A DNA stretch of 35,789 nucleotides from an uncultured Collinsella sp. Lineage in GTDB: Bacteria > Actinomycetota > Coriobacteriia > Coriobacteriales > Coriobacteriaceae. The DNA lies in NCBI GenBank assembly GCA_958447915.1, contig CAUDCB010000005.1:1-35789 (forward strand). The letters are read 5' to 3'. Under the pieces are notes generated by a model. It did not search any database, was not told the origin of the DNA, and was given only the letters and a program-made list of their open reading frames with translations. Below are positions 16,223 through 23,389 of the stretch, one piece after another. How positions within the stretch are numbered: position 1 is the first letter of the stretch; each line of letters starts with the position of its first letter. A program made the translations under genes and the position numbers.

Positions 16223-17161
16223 CTAGCGGGATTTCTGCCTGGTGCTATCGAGATTCTGCCTCGCTGCTCGATAGCTCGAAGGAGTGCATCCCATTTGTTC
16301 TTTAAATACCTGGCCAAGATGGCTTGCTGTCGCAAAGCCGCATTGGCGCGCGACTGTCTGGACCGTTCGCGTGGTATGTGTCAAAAGTTCGCAAGCACGG
16401 TTTACGCGGTATGCGCGCAGATATGCCGCCGGGGTCGTTCCTGCGCAAGCTTCGATAATGCGGTAACACTCTCTTTCGCTTACGCCGGCTGCAGATGCCA
16501 TCTGGGGCACATCTATAGCGGCTGCATAGTTTGCGCGGATATAGTCCAGGATTGCCTTGAACTGTACGTCGCGGTTGGTCATCCAAGAGGCGTTGTCGGA
16601 GGAAAAGAGCGGTTCGGCCTTGGCGTAAATCTGAATCCAGAGCTCTGACAAGCTATTCCGAAGCGCCATCTCGTTCTGCGGCCGTTGAAGGTCGTGGTTA
16701 AAGGAACTCTTTAGCAAATCGATAAAGGGCATATCGTCGGGGTTGGTGGGCGACCATTTGAGCACATCGACGCCTCGACATTGCAGCAAAGGATTGATAT
16801 AGCGCTTTTGAAGGCGTCCCGCGGGATCGCCGAGCATCGACGGCTGAAAGATATGCAACATTTGAATGGCTGGTGCCGAATTGGGTGATTGCAGCGTGCT
16901 GTGCAAAACGCCGCCATTGATAAAGCCGGCGGACCCTTCCTCAAAGCGCACGTGTTCATGAGCCGCGCGCGTTCGATAGTCAATCGCTCCCTGCTCCATG
17001 TAGAAAAGCTCGACTTCGGAATGCCAGTGCCAGGGGACGGAATTGCCCGGATAGCGAGCGAATTCTGCGCGTTCGGCAATATAGGGCCAGTCTTCGGCGG
17101 TCTCGGGAAACGCTTCCTCGCGTCCTCCGCGGTGCAATTCTATGTGATCCATGTTTCGCAT
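16223..17161 (-). CDS. AraC-family regulator with cupin sensor domain
   Basis: A 312-aa protein. The N-terminal cupin region contains SVPWHWHSEVELFYMEQG (about residues 41-58), whose His residues are typical of sugar-sensing AraC proteins. The C-terminal double HTH includes IDVPQMASAAGVSERECYRIIEACAGTTPAAYLRAYRVNRA and VQTVARQCGFATASHLGQVFKEQMGCTPSSYR (about 220-300). There is no ribosome-binding site before the ATG at 17159-17161; a TATACT -10 ends 7 nt upstream, so the mRNA is probably leaderless. A second ATG, 9 nt in, is a less likely start. It probably controls itself and the HAD gene; the regulated sugar pathway is not in the window. Confidence 0.88.
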   Translation of the reverse strand: MRNMDHIELHRGGREEAFPETAEDWPYIAERAEFARYPGNSVPWHWHSEVELFYMEQGAIDYRTRAAHEHVRFEEGSAGFINGGVLHSTLQSPNSAPAIQMLHIFQPSMLGDPAGRLQKRYINPLLQCRGVDVLKWSPTNPDDMPFIDLLKSSFNHDLQRPQNEMALRNSLSELWIQIYAKAEPLFSSDNASWMTNRDVQFKAILDYIRANYAAAIDVPQMASAAGVSERECYRIIEACAGTTPAAYLRAYRVNRACELLTHTTRTVQTVARQCGFATASHLGQVFKEQMGCTPSSYRAARQNLDSTRQKSR

Positions 17162-17167
17162 GGCATC

Positions 17168-17173
17168 AGTATA
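17168..17173 (-). promoter_or_regulatory. -10 of a leaderless AraC-gene transcript
   Basis: Minus-strand TATACT, with transcription expected to begin about 7 nt downstream, which is the A of the ATG. No Shine-Dalgarno sequence is present. The -35 is weak. Confidence 0.45.
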
Positions 17174-17186
17174 AAGCGCGATGGGC

Positions 17187-17396
17187 TTAGATTGCTCTTG
17201 CCTGTTCGGGGAACGCCTTGTCTAGGGATGCTTGGAGCTTTTCGAAGGATGCTCGTAAGTTGAGGCTCTGATCGGCTGAGCGCTTGGTTTTTGTGGTGGG
17301 GGAGTCGAGGAGGCCGTTTCTCTGCGTCGGGGGGAAGGAGAAAAGGTTTGCATGTTTTAGGGATGGCTGCCGTGCTACGGCATTGGAAGAATGCAT
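17187..17396 (-). CDS. possible small protein of unknown function
   Basis: Open frame of 69 aa, MHSSNAVARQPSLKHANLF..., ending FPEQARAI. I do not recognise it. In favour: GAGGAGG lies 10 nt before the ATG, and the frame is co-oriented with the AraC gene 25 nt downstream. Against: the strong ribosome site may belong to degraded DNA, composition is not strongly coding-like, and no domain is visible. The C-terminal 30 residues look helical and charged. Confidence 0.3.
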   Translation of the reverse strand: MHSSNAVARQPSLKHANLFSFPPTQRNGLLDSPTTKTKRSADQSLNLRASFEKLQASLDKAFPEQARAI

Positions 17397-17398
17397 GC

Positions 17399-17551
17399 TT
17401 ATGCGGCCTCCTCGATGTCCACCAAAAGATTGCGCACGGGGTGTGCTGCTAGGTCCCGTGCGTTGGCAGTATTATGCCGCGAGCGCAGATAAGGAAGCGC
17501 TAAAGAAAGGCTTAATGAGGTTTGACGTTGCGATGAAACCGCAGGTAAAAG
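17399..17551 (-). pseudogene. possible 3' remnant of a degraded gene
   Basis: A 50-codon open stretch on the minus strand without an ATG, ending in a stop at 17399-17401. Its C-terminal translation, ALPYLRSRHNTANARDL followed by a segment ending NLLVDIEEAA, has protein-like composition (hydrophobic positions and an acidic C-terminus). It stops 2 nt before the ATG of the 69-aa frame. It may be the tail of a lost gene. No family is recognised. Confidence 0.25.
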
Positions 17552-17651
17552 CTATTGCATAACACTCTTGAAAGGTTGGGAGCTTAAGGGCTTTCTAAGG
17601 TTTATGGCGCGGATGTGGCTCGCCTGTGTGGGGCGTGTGGACGGCTCGTTC

Positions 17652-18641
17652 CTAGCGCTGCGGCTCTGCGGCGCGCACCTGCTCGATGACCTTTTCCATG
17701 GTGGCGTCGATGCAGTCCTTTTTGAGCTCGCATTCCCAGATGGTTATGGGCGTCCAGCCCATTTGAGTGAGTGCTGCCACGGCAGCGCGGTCGCGCTCGA
17801 CGTTGCGACGGAACTTTGCCTCCCAAAACTCAACGTTGCGCTTGGGCTGGCTCGGATTGCACTTAGGGCAGCGATGCCAAAAGCAACCGTTGACGAAGAT
17901 GGCGATCTTGCGGCCGGGGAAGGCGATGTCGGGCTTGCCGGGAACCTTCCATTCCAAGCGATAACCCGTAAGGCCCGCTGCGCGCAGGCGCTGGCGAACG
18001 AGCAGCTCGGGCTTGGTGTTGGCGCGCTTGTTGCCCTTCATGGACTTTTTGATGGCGGCACGACGGCGCACCAGTTCGCGCTCGTCGGCGGAAAGGTCCG
18101 AGGTATCGATGCCGTCGAGCAGACCGGGCTTGGGACGCTTCTTGCTGCGGCGCTTAGGTGCGCGCTTGGGCTTGGTGGCGGGCTCGTCGGTCGCGGTGGC
18201 CTCGGCGTTGTTGGCAATGCCGTTGGCCTCGAGCCGATCTTCCTTCAACTCAATCAGGGCATCGATAAGCCCTTTGTCGGCGGGCATCCACTCAACCGTG
18301 GCAAGCGAGGTGCGCGGAATCCAGCGGATATCGAGCTGGCGGTCGTGCTTCTGAGGCTCATCGGATTCATCGGCGAGCGAGCAGTAGTAGCACTCCATGG
18401 AGAGATGAAAATCGGGGTAGTCGTACTCAACGGTATAGAAATCGCGCAGGTTGGTGACTTTTACCTGCAGCTCTTCCATGAGCTCGCGGCGCACGGCGTC
18501 TTCGGGTGTCTCGCCGCGCAGAAGTTTGCCGCCCGGGAACTCCCATAGTCCCTGCATGTTGCCGTAGCCGCGCTGCACGGCAAGCAGCTCGTCAGATCCT
18601 TCCTTGCGAATGATCCCAGCGGCAACATGAACAGTCTTCAA
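17652..18641 (-). CDS. NUDIX (MutT-like) - Vsr mismatch endonuclease fusion
   Basis: One 329-aa frame joins two repair domains. Residues 1-135 form a NUDIX hydrolase with the box GGKLLRGETPEDAVRRELMEEL (about 37-58) and the GLWEFPGGK lead-in typical of 8-oxo-dGTP/oxidised-nucleotide pyrophosphohydrolases. Residues 145-200 are a Lys/Arg/Pro-rich linker. Residues 201-310 match very-short-patch repair endonuclease: NTKPELLVRQRL (Glu212), GKPDIAF with Asp238 at the position of the E. coli Vsr catalytic Asp51, NGCFWHRCPKC, NVERDR, and WECEL. Cys253, Cys258/261 and Cys304 fit the structural zinc site and His256 fits His69; the His64 position is Asn251. Start is TTG at 18639-18641 after GAGAGGAC. 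The frame runs on to 19208 but is not coding there. No Dcm-type methyltransferase gene lies nearby. Confidence 0.88.
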   Translation of the reverse strand: MKTVHVAAGIIRKEGSDELLAVQRGYGNMQGLWEFPGGKLLRGETPEDAVRRELMEELQVKVTNLRDFYTVEYDYPDFHLSMECYYCSLADESDEPQKHDRQLDIRWIPRTSLATVEWMPADKGLIDALIELKEDRLEANGIANNAEATATDEPATKPKRAPKRRSKKRPKPGLLDGIDTSDLSADERELVRRRAAIKKSMKGNKRANTKPELLVRQRLRAAGLTGYRLEWKVPGKPDIAFPGRKIAIFVNGCFWHRCPKCNPSQPKRNVEFWEAKFRRNVERDRAAVAALTQMGWTPITIWECELKKDCIDATMEKVIEQVRAAEPQR

Positions 18642-18741
18642 CAGGAGTCCTCTCTCAATATCAGGACGTGGCAGGCTAGCTGCCCGTACCTTACACAACG
18701 GTAAGGCAAGCGTAAGCCATATCGATGGTAGCCGACTCGGC

Positions 18742-18779
18742 TTCTTGCGACTATAGATGCCGTAGACTAATCGCAAGAA
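18742..18779. promoter_or_regulatory. 9-bp inverted repeat in the ABC operon promoter region
   Basis: TTCTTGCGA (18742-18750) and TCGCAAGAA (18771-18779) are exact reverse complements around 20 nt that hold the -10-like TATAGA (18752-18757). It ends 10 nt before the ATP-binding gene and overlaps its ribosome site AAAGGA. It could be an operator or a leader hairpin. Confidence 0.4.
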
Positions 18780-18789
18780 AGGACTCGGT

Positions 18790-19575
18790 ATGCAAACCAC
18801 GCACATGGCGACCCCGGTACTGGAGGTCGCGCATCTCGAAAAGGTATATGGAGCGCTGGGCAACGTGACCCGCGCGCTCAACGACGTCAGCTTTACCGTC
18901 AACCGCGGCGAATTCGTCGGCATCATGGGCGCCTCGGGCTCGGGCAAGTCGACGTTGCTCAACTGCGTCTCGACCATCGATAGCGCCACGAGCGGCACCA
19001 TCCGCATCAACGGCCAGGACGTGACGCGCATGAAGCAGGCCAAGCTCTCGCAGTTCCGCCGCGAGGAGCTCGGCTTTATCTTCCAGGACTCCAACTTGCT
19101 CGATACGCTCACGGCGCGCGAGAACATCGCCCTGCCGCTCACCATCGCCCGCACAAACTCGGCAGAGATCTCGACCCGCGTGCAGGATGTGGCCGCGCGC
19201 CTGTCCATCAGTCAGGTGCTCGACAAGTATCCCTACCAAATGTCGGGCGGCCAGCAGCAGCGCGTTGCCGCGGCTCGCGCGCTCGTCACCGACCCCACCA
19301 TGATCATGGCCGACGAGCCCACCGGCGCCCTCGATTCCAAGAGCGCCCGCCTGCTGCTCGAGAGCCTGGAGGCCCTCAATCGCCGCCTGCGCGCCACCGT
19401 GCTCATGGTCACGCATGACAGCTTTGCTGCCAGCTACACGAGCCGCGTGTTGTTTATCCGCGACGGCAAGATCTTCACCGAGCTGCGCCGCGGCGACACC
19501 GACCGCCGAGAGTTTTTCGACCGCATTATGGAGGTCGTTGCCATGATGGGCGGTGAGGGCTCCGATGCTCTGTAA
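18790..19575 (+). CDS. ABC transporter ATP-binding protein, BceA/MacB-like
   Basis: A 261-aa nucleotide-binding subunit. Walker A is GASGSGKST (about residues 50-58), Q-loop FIFQDSNLLDTLTARENIALPL, ABC signature SGGQQQRVAAARAL, Walker B IMADEPTGALD, and the switch His in VTHD. The LNDVSFTVNRGEFVGIMG lead and LDTLTARENIALPL belong to the lipoprotein-release/antimicrobial-peptide-resistance subgroup (LolD, MacB, BceA). ATG at 18790 follows AAAGGA. It overlaps the start of the FtsX-type permease gene, so the two are translationally coupled. It powers mechanotransmission or peptide detoxification in the membrane rather than classical uptake (family inference). Confidence 0.92.
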   Translation: MQTTHMATPVLEVAHLEKVYGALGNVTRALNDVSFTVNRGEFVGIMGASGSGKSTLLNCVSTIDSATSGTIRINGQDVTRMKQAKLSQFRREELGFIFQDSNLLDTLTARENIALPLTIARTNSAEISTRVQDVAARLSISQVLDKYPYQMSGGQQQRVAAARALVTDPTMIMADEPTGALDSKSARLLLESLEALNRRLRATVLMVTHDSFAASYTSRVLFIRDGKIFTELRRGDTDRREFFDRIMEVVAMMGGEGSDAL

Positions 19576-21766
19576 ACTCGCTTGGGGCAACGTCCGCCGC
19601 GCCGGCCGCGACTACCTCGTCTACCTTTTGACGCTCACCCTGGGCGTCACGGTCTTCTATGCCTTTAACACCATCTCGATGCAGGTCGACATCGCCGGAA
19701 TTGATGAAGAGGGATTGGCGCAGGTTATGGGCAGTATGCTCGGCGACCTGACGTACTTTTTGGCCGGTGTCATGGCCTTTTTGATGGTGTACGCCAATAA
19801 CTTCATCATGAAACGCCGCAAAAAGGAGTTTGGCCTGTACCAGGTGCTCGGCATGGGGCGCGGGCGCGTCGCCACGATCATGGCGCTCGAGACGGTGATT
19901 GTCTCGGTGGTGGCCTTTGTCGCCGGCATTGTGCTGGGTGTGGGACTCTCCCAGCTCATGACGTTCTTTACGGCCTCGCTCTTTAAGACGCAGATCGCCG
20001 ATTTCCACTTCTTTTTCTCGATGCATGCGTTCAATCTGACCCTTGCCTGCATGCTCGTAATGTTTGTGCTCACGCTACTGCTGAACCTCCGCGCCGTGCG
20101 TCGTACCAAACTCATCGAGCTTATGGGTGCCGAGCGTCGCAACGAGAGCATCAAGACACGCAACCCCTGGATCGCGATTGCCATCTTTGCCGTGGGTGCG
20201 GTGCTTGTGGGCGTGGCCTATTACCGTCTGCTACGTGATGGGTTCCCGCTAACCGCGACGGACAGCAAGCTGCAAGAGGCCATGAACCAGTTTGGTATTA
20301 CGACCGCTATGGTTACCGTGGGCACCTTTGCCCTGTTCTGGGGACTCTCGGGCATGCTCATCAAGCTGCTGCAGAGCCTGCGCGGCGTGTATTGGCGCGG
20401 CCTCAACATGTTTACCGTGCGCCAGCTTGCGGCCAAGGTCAACACGGTGTGCTTTTCGATGGGTGTCATCGCGATGCTCCTGTTTTTGGCCATCACCTCG
20501 GTGACGTGCGGTATGTCAATTGCCAACGTGATGAATGAAAACCTGGAGCGCTATAACCCTGTTGACGTGTCTCAGACGTATGTCTATTACACGCCCGAAA
20601 CGCTCGACTACTACAAGGAGTATGCCAATCCGTCTGAGGCCGATCGCATGGTGCTGGCCGATGCAACGGTCGATTTGTACGCTGCATGGCATGGCGAGCG
20701 CAAGTCGGCGGACAACAACGACGAGACCGGCAAAAAGGTCGATATTGCCGATGTTGCCGGTGAGCATGTGCAGATCGATTCGTATCTGAGTTATCCGCTT
20801 GGCGGCTCGGGCCCCTCGGTGGTGGCGGGTGAGATGTGCAAGGCCATGGGCAAAAAGCTTCCCAAGGCGCTCGAGGGAAGCAACGCCGATGCGATGGGTC
20901 TGTTTGTGACGCCGGCGAGCCAGTACAACAAACTGCGCCAGATGATGGGCGAGGAGCCGGTGAGCATTGGCCGGGACCAGTATCTGCTCACGTGTGATAT
21001 GGGCGGTGAGCTGGGCGACCTGTACACCAAGTATATGGCTGGCGGCCATGCCCTTACCTTGGGCGGGCATACGCTCAAGCCCGCTGGCGACAAGTCGGAC
21101 GAGGATACGGCTGCCATCGCCAACTCGGCGATGGGCAGCAATCCCGGTACCGTGGTCGTAGCCGATGAGCTGCTGTCCCAGCTTAATCTGCAGCCGTATT
21201 CCAGTAATCTGCTCGTTAACTACAAGCAGGGGATGGATGTGACCAAGGCAGACGAGAGCATTAAATACACCATGCTCGACATTCTGCTCGTTGACGGCAA
21301 GGAGCCGGGGGGATGGGGAGTCTTCATCACGCGTTCCGAGATGTACACGCAAGCAGCGCAGATGAACGGCATGATTAGCTATCTAGCCATCTACATTGGC
21401 TTTGTGCTGGTCGTTGCATGTGCAGCGATTCTGTCGATCCAGCAGCTCTCCAATGTGGCCGACGGCAGCCGCAGCTATCGTGTGCTGGCACAGATCGGCT
21501 GTGACGACCGCCAGATTCGCCATTCGGTGATGGCGCAGCAAGCGGTATTCTTCCTGTTCCCGCTGGCAGTGGGCCTGGCGCACTCCTTTGTGGCACTTAA
21601 GGTGATCATCGAGCTGGTGAGCATATTCGGAAATATGAGCATCGGCGGCACCGTGGGCCTCACCTGTGCAATCTTCCTGGCAGCCTACGGTGGCTACTTC
21701 CTGGTGACTTACCTCATGAGCGCTGGTATGGTGCAAGCTGCCATCGCCACCCGCTATAGCGAGTAG
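19565..21766 (+). CDS. FtsX-like ABC permease, BceB type
   Basis: A 733-aa membrane protein. The N-terminus MLCKLAWGNVRRAGRDYLVYLLTLTLGVTVFYAF begins TM1. Further TM segments follow at about residues 50-75, 100-130 and 150-180. After these come FtsX-domain helices near 200-330, a large extracytoplasmic domain (about 340-600), and three C-terminal helices. One long permease with a domain before the last three helices matches BceB (10 TM), the partner type for bacitracin/lantibiotic sensing and resistance. ATG 19565 overlaps the ATPase gene by 11 nt; an in-frame GTG at 19553 is the alternative start. No BceRS-type kinase or regulator gene is adjacent, which is unusual for the family. Confidence 0.88.
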   Translation: MLCKLAWGNVRRAGRDYLVYLLTLTLGVTVFYAFNTISMQVDIAGIDEEGLAQVMGSMLGDLTYFLAGVMAFLMVYANNFIMKRRKKEFGLYQVLGMGRGRVATIMALETVIVSVVAFVAGIVLGVGLSQLMTFFTASLFKTQIADFHFFFSMHAFNLTLACMLVMFVLTLLLNLRAVRRTKLIELMGAERRNESIKTRNPWIAIAIFAVGAVLVGVAYYRLLRDGFPLTATDSKLQEAMNQFGITTAMVTVGTFALFWGLSGMLIKLLQSLRGVYWRGLNMFTVRQLAAKVNTVCFSMGVIAMLLFLAITSVTCGMSIANVMNENLERYNPVDVSQTYVYYTPETLDYYKEYANPSEADRMVLADATVDLYAAWHGERKSADNNDETGKKVDIADVAGEHVQIDSYLSYPLGGSGPSVVAGEMCKAMGKKLPKALEGSNADAMGLFVTPASQYNKLRQMMGEEPVSIGRDQYLLTCDMGGELGDLYTKYMAGGHALTLGGHTLKPAGDKSDEDTAAIANSAMGSNPGTVVVADELLSQLNLQPYSSNLLVNYKQGMDVTKADESIKYTMLDILLVDGKEPGGWGVFITRSEMYTQAAQMNGMISYLAIYIGFVLVVACAAILSIQQLSNVADGSRSYRVLAQIGCDDRQIRHSVMAQQAVFFLFPLAVGLAHSFVALKVIIELVSIFGNMSIGGTVGLTCAIFLAAYGGYFLVTYLMSAGMVQAAIATRYSE

Positions 21767-21803
21767 CAAGCAGGCAAAACCGTCACAAAACCAGCGCGAA
21801 CAG

Positions 21804-21845
21804 CCGTCGCGAACGGGGTCCGGATCCCTTTCGCGGCGGTTGTTT
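21804..21845 (+). terminator. terminator of the ABC transporter operon
   Basis: Stem 21804-21817 / 21826-21839 (12 of 14 positions, CCG.CGCGAA.GGG) with a TTGTTT tail. The same hairpin core (CGCGAA...TTCGCGGCGG) recurs at 35681, each time directly before the palindromic element. Confidence 0.7.
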
Positions 21846-21860
21846 GCCTTTCTGGTGCCT

Positions 21861-21995
21861 CTCAGATGCAAGTGAGTAGACTTTTTTGGACTTGTCGAGC
21901 ACACCGCGCCAAACGCTCAATAAAACCGCAGGTCAGAGCTGTGGCGTTTTGGGGTGTGCTCGGCCTCATGGAAAAGTCTACTCACTTGATTTTTT
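21861..21995. repeat. palindromic intergenic element, complete copy
   Basis: Perfect 17-bp terminal arms CAAGTGAGTAGACTTTT / AAAAGTCTACTCACTTG (21869-21885 / 21972-21988), a second perfect 10-bp stem CGAGCACACC (21896-21905 / 21953-21962) and a near-perfect third CCAAACGC stem. The apex contains AAAACCGCAGGTCAGAG. The first 55 nt (21861-21915) are identical to 35735-35789. No open frame. Size and structure resemble a MITE or REP-type element. Confidence 0.8.
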
Positions 21996-22006
21996 CGGCT
22001 AGAAGA

Positions 22007-22039
22007 CCGCCGCGAGGGACGGCAACTCCCTCGCAGCGG
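22007..22039. repeat. GC-rich hairpin between operon end and LuxR gene
   Basis: Arms 22007-22019 and 22027-22039 match at 12 of 13 positions (CCGC.GCGAGGGA). There is no T-tract on the plus strand, and on the minus strand only TCTTCT follows. It may be structural or a weak backup terminator. Confidence 0.5.
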
Positions 22040-22057
22040 CCGACGTTTGCCCAGATA

Positions 22058-22095
22058 AAACCTGCCAAAATAAACCTGTCCCTATTTGGTAGGTT
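22058..22095 (-). terminator. terminator of first membrane LuxR gene
   Basis: On the minus strand AACCTACCAAATA pairs with TATTTTGGCAGGTT (one wobble, one bulge), followed by TTTATC. The loop is GGGACAGGTT, another case of this motif at a hairpin apex. The stem overlaps the stop codon (22094-22096). Confidence 0.65.
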
Positions 22096-23074
22096 ATCGC
22101 TTCCAAAAGTGGAGGATCAACGTCGTGCGGTTTTGCTGCTCGGTTTTGACCAGGATGTTGTGGATGTGGGTCTTGACGGTGCCCACGGCAAGGAATAGCT
22201 CGTCGGCGATCTCTTGGTTCGATTTGCCCAGCACAACCAGGCGCATGACTTCGGTCTCGCGGTTGGAGAGCTTGTAGGCGTTGCGATAGAAGGGCATCTG
22301 CTCTTCGATGTGTCGATCAAGATCGCTGACGTTCTTTTCCTCGGGCGCCTCCTGCATGCGAATCGAAAGCACGTGATAGGCATAGATGATCAGCAGAATT
22401 GCAAAGTAACACGCAAAGATGTTCTCGCTAAAGTTGCGCTCGGATAAGTACGGCTGCAGCCAGGAGGGTGCCAGGCTCATGGGAACAACAAGGATGTTGT
22501 AGAAATCCTCGGCAACGATGCACCCGACCAGAATGGCGCCGATAATGAGGTGCTTTCGTTGATTGTTGACGCGCGCCTTAAGCTCGACCTGCGTGCTTTT
22601 ATGCGCCGTCCAAAAGATATAGAGCCCCACAAATACAAGGAATGCCTGACGTATCGTGTAGTAGAGCCATTGATTCATGGGGCCGTAGGGGACAGCGACA
22701 ATGATCAGCAGCTCGCTCAGGAAGAACGTTGCGACGGGAATAACAAACTGCTTTTTTGAATGTTTGTCGAGCAAGTCCATGGCAATGAGCCAGATAAAAG
22801 CTTGTGAAGCGGTCGCCACAAGGGTCCGCAACACAGGCATGGTAATTGAGTAATAGTCGCTGGCCGGAAAACTCTGGTTTTGCAGCGTGTATTCAAAAAA
22901 GAAAATCTCGGTCATCTCGATGGCATAGCAGATAAATACGCCGCTGCCATAGATAAAGAAGCGTCGACGAGACGAGGCATAGGCGGCAAGCGAAAGCACT
23001 GCCGTCACAATACAAATCAGGAGTATCGCTAGGGTATAGAAGAACATCAGAGTGTTCATCTGCCACCGTCCCAT
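22094..23074 (-). CDS. membrane-anchored LuxR-family regulator (AguR-like), paralog 1
   Basis: A 326-aa one-component regulator. About seven hydrophobic segments span residues 8-245 (for example LMFFYTLAILLICIVTAVLSL, FFIYGSGVFICYAIEM, FVIPVATFFLSELLIIVAV, IIGAILVGCIVAEDFYNIL, IFACYFAILLIIYAYHVLSI). A cytoplasmic LuxR HTH follows at about 263-326: KLSNRETEVMRLVVLGKSNQEIADELFLAVGTVKTHIHNIL. A conserved loop reads YLSERNFSEN. AguR of Lactococcus/Streptococcus agmatine operons is likewise a transmembrane LuxR protein, and this gene is divergent from putrescine carbamoyltransferase, so agmatine-responsive activation is inferred. ATG 23074 has AGGTGA upstream. Confidence 0.87.
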   Translation of the reverse strand: MGRWQMNTLMFFYTLAILLICIVTAVLSLAAYASSRRRFFIYGSGVFICYAIEMTEIFFFEYTLQNQSFPASDYYSITMPVLRTLVATASQAFIWLIAMDLLDKHSKKQFVIPVATFFLSELLIIVAVPYGPMNQWLYYTIRQAFLVFVGLYIFWTAHKSTQVELKARVNNQRKHLIIGAILVGCIVAEDFYNILVVPMSLAPSWLQPYLSERNFSENIFACYFAILLIIYAYHVLSIRMQEAPEEKNVSDLDRHIEEQMPFYRNAYKLSNRETEVMRLVVLGKSNQEIADELFLAVGTVKTHIHNILVKTEQQNRTTLILHFWKR

Positions 23075-23389
23075 CTCATTTCACCTATGGCCGAGCCCTG
23101 TATACCTTGTGGGATATAGACGTCTCAACCCTTCGTTCCATTGCGGATTAGGCGCCGAGATACAGCATAGCCGTATACCGTTCGCGGTTCTAGATAGTAA
23201 ACCCCCTGTAAACTCTTGACCTGCGGGTTTATATTGGTTTAGAGGGGGTGTAACTCCGTGAACGGTCTTTAATCCCGAATAAACTAGGTAAAAATTGCAT
23301 ACGGGTGAATGATGGTCTTGTCAACACGAGGCGTGATGTTCGAGCGCCTCATAGTAATAGTCGGCACGACCGGCGGAAAGGAAATCGAT
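23075..23389. promoter_or_regulatory. divergent control region of LuxR gene and ptcA
   Basis: 315 bp. A near-perfect inverted pair ACCCCCTGTAAAC (23201-23213) and GTTTAGAGGGGGT (23237-23249) flanks the 13-mer TAAACCCGCAGGT (minus strand, 23219-23231), which recurs at 30903-30915. TTGACC at 23216-23221 is -35-like but has no good -10 at 17 nt. A GAGGCG/CGCCTC hairpin lies in the ptcA leader near 23330-23352. The short open frame in phase with ptcA here lacks coding character. Confidence 0.5.

Noticed and set aside
18642..19208. N-terminal extension of the NUDIX-Vsr frame
   Set aside because: It is antisense to the ABC ATPase gene, Ser/Arg/Leu-rich, and lies before a TTG start with a good ribosome site and a proper NUDIX N-terminus.
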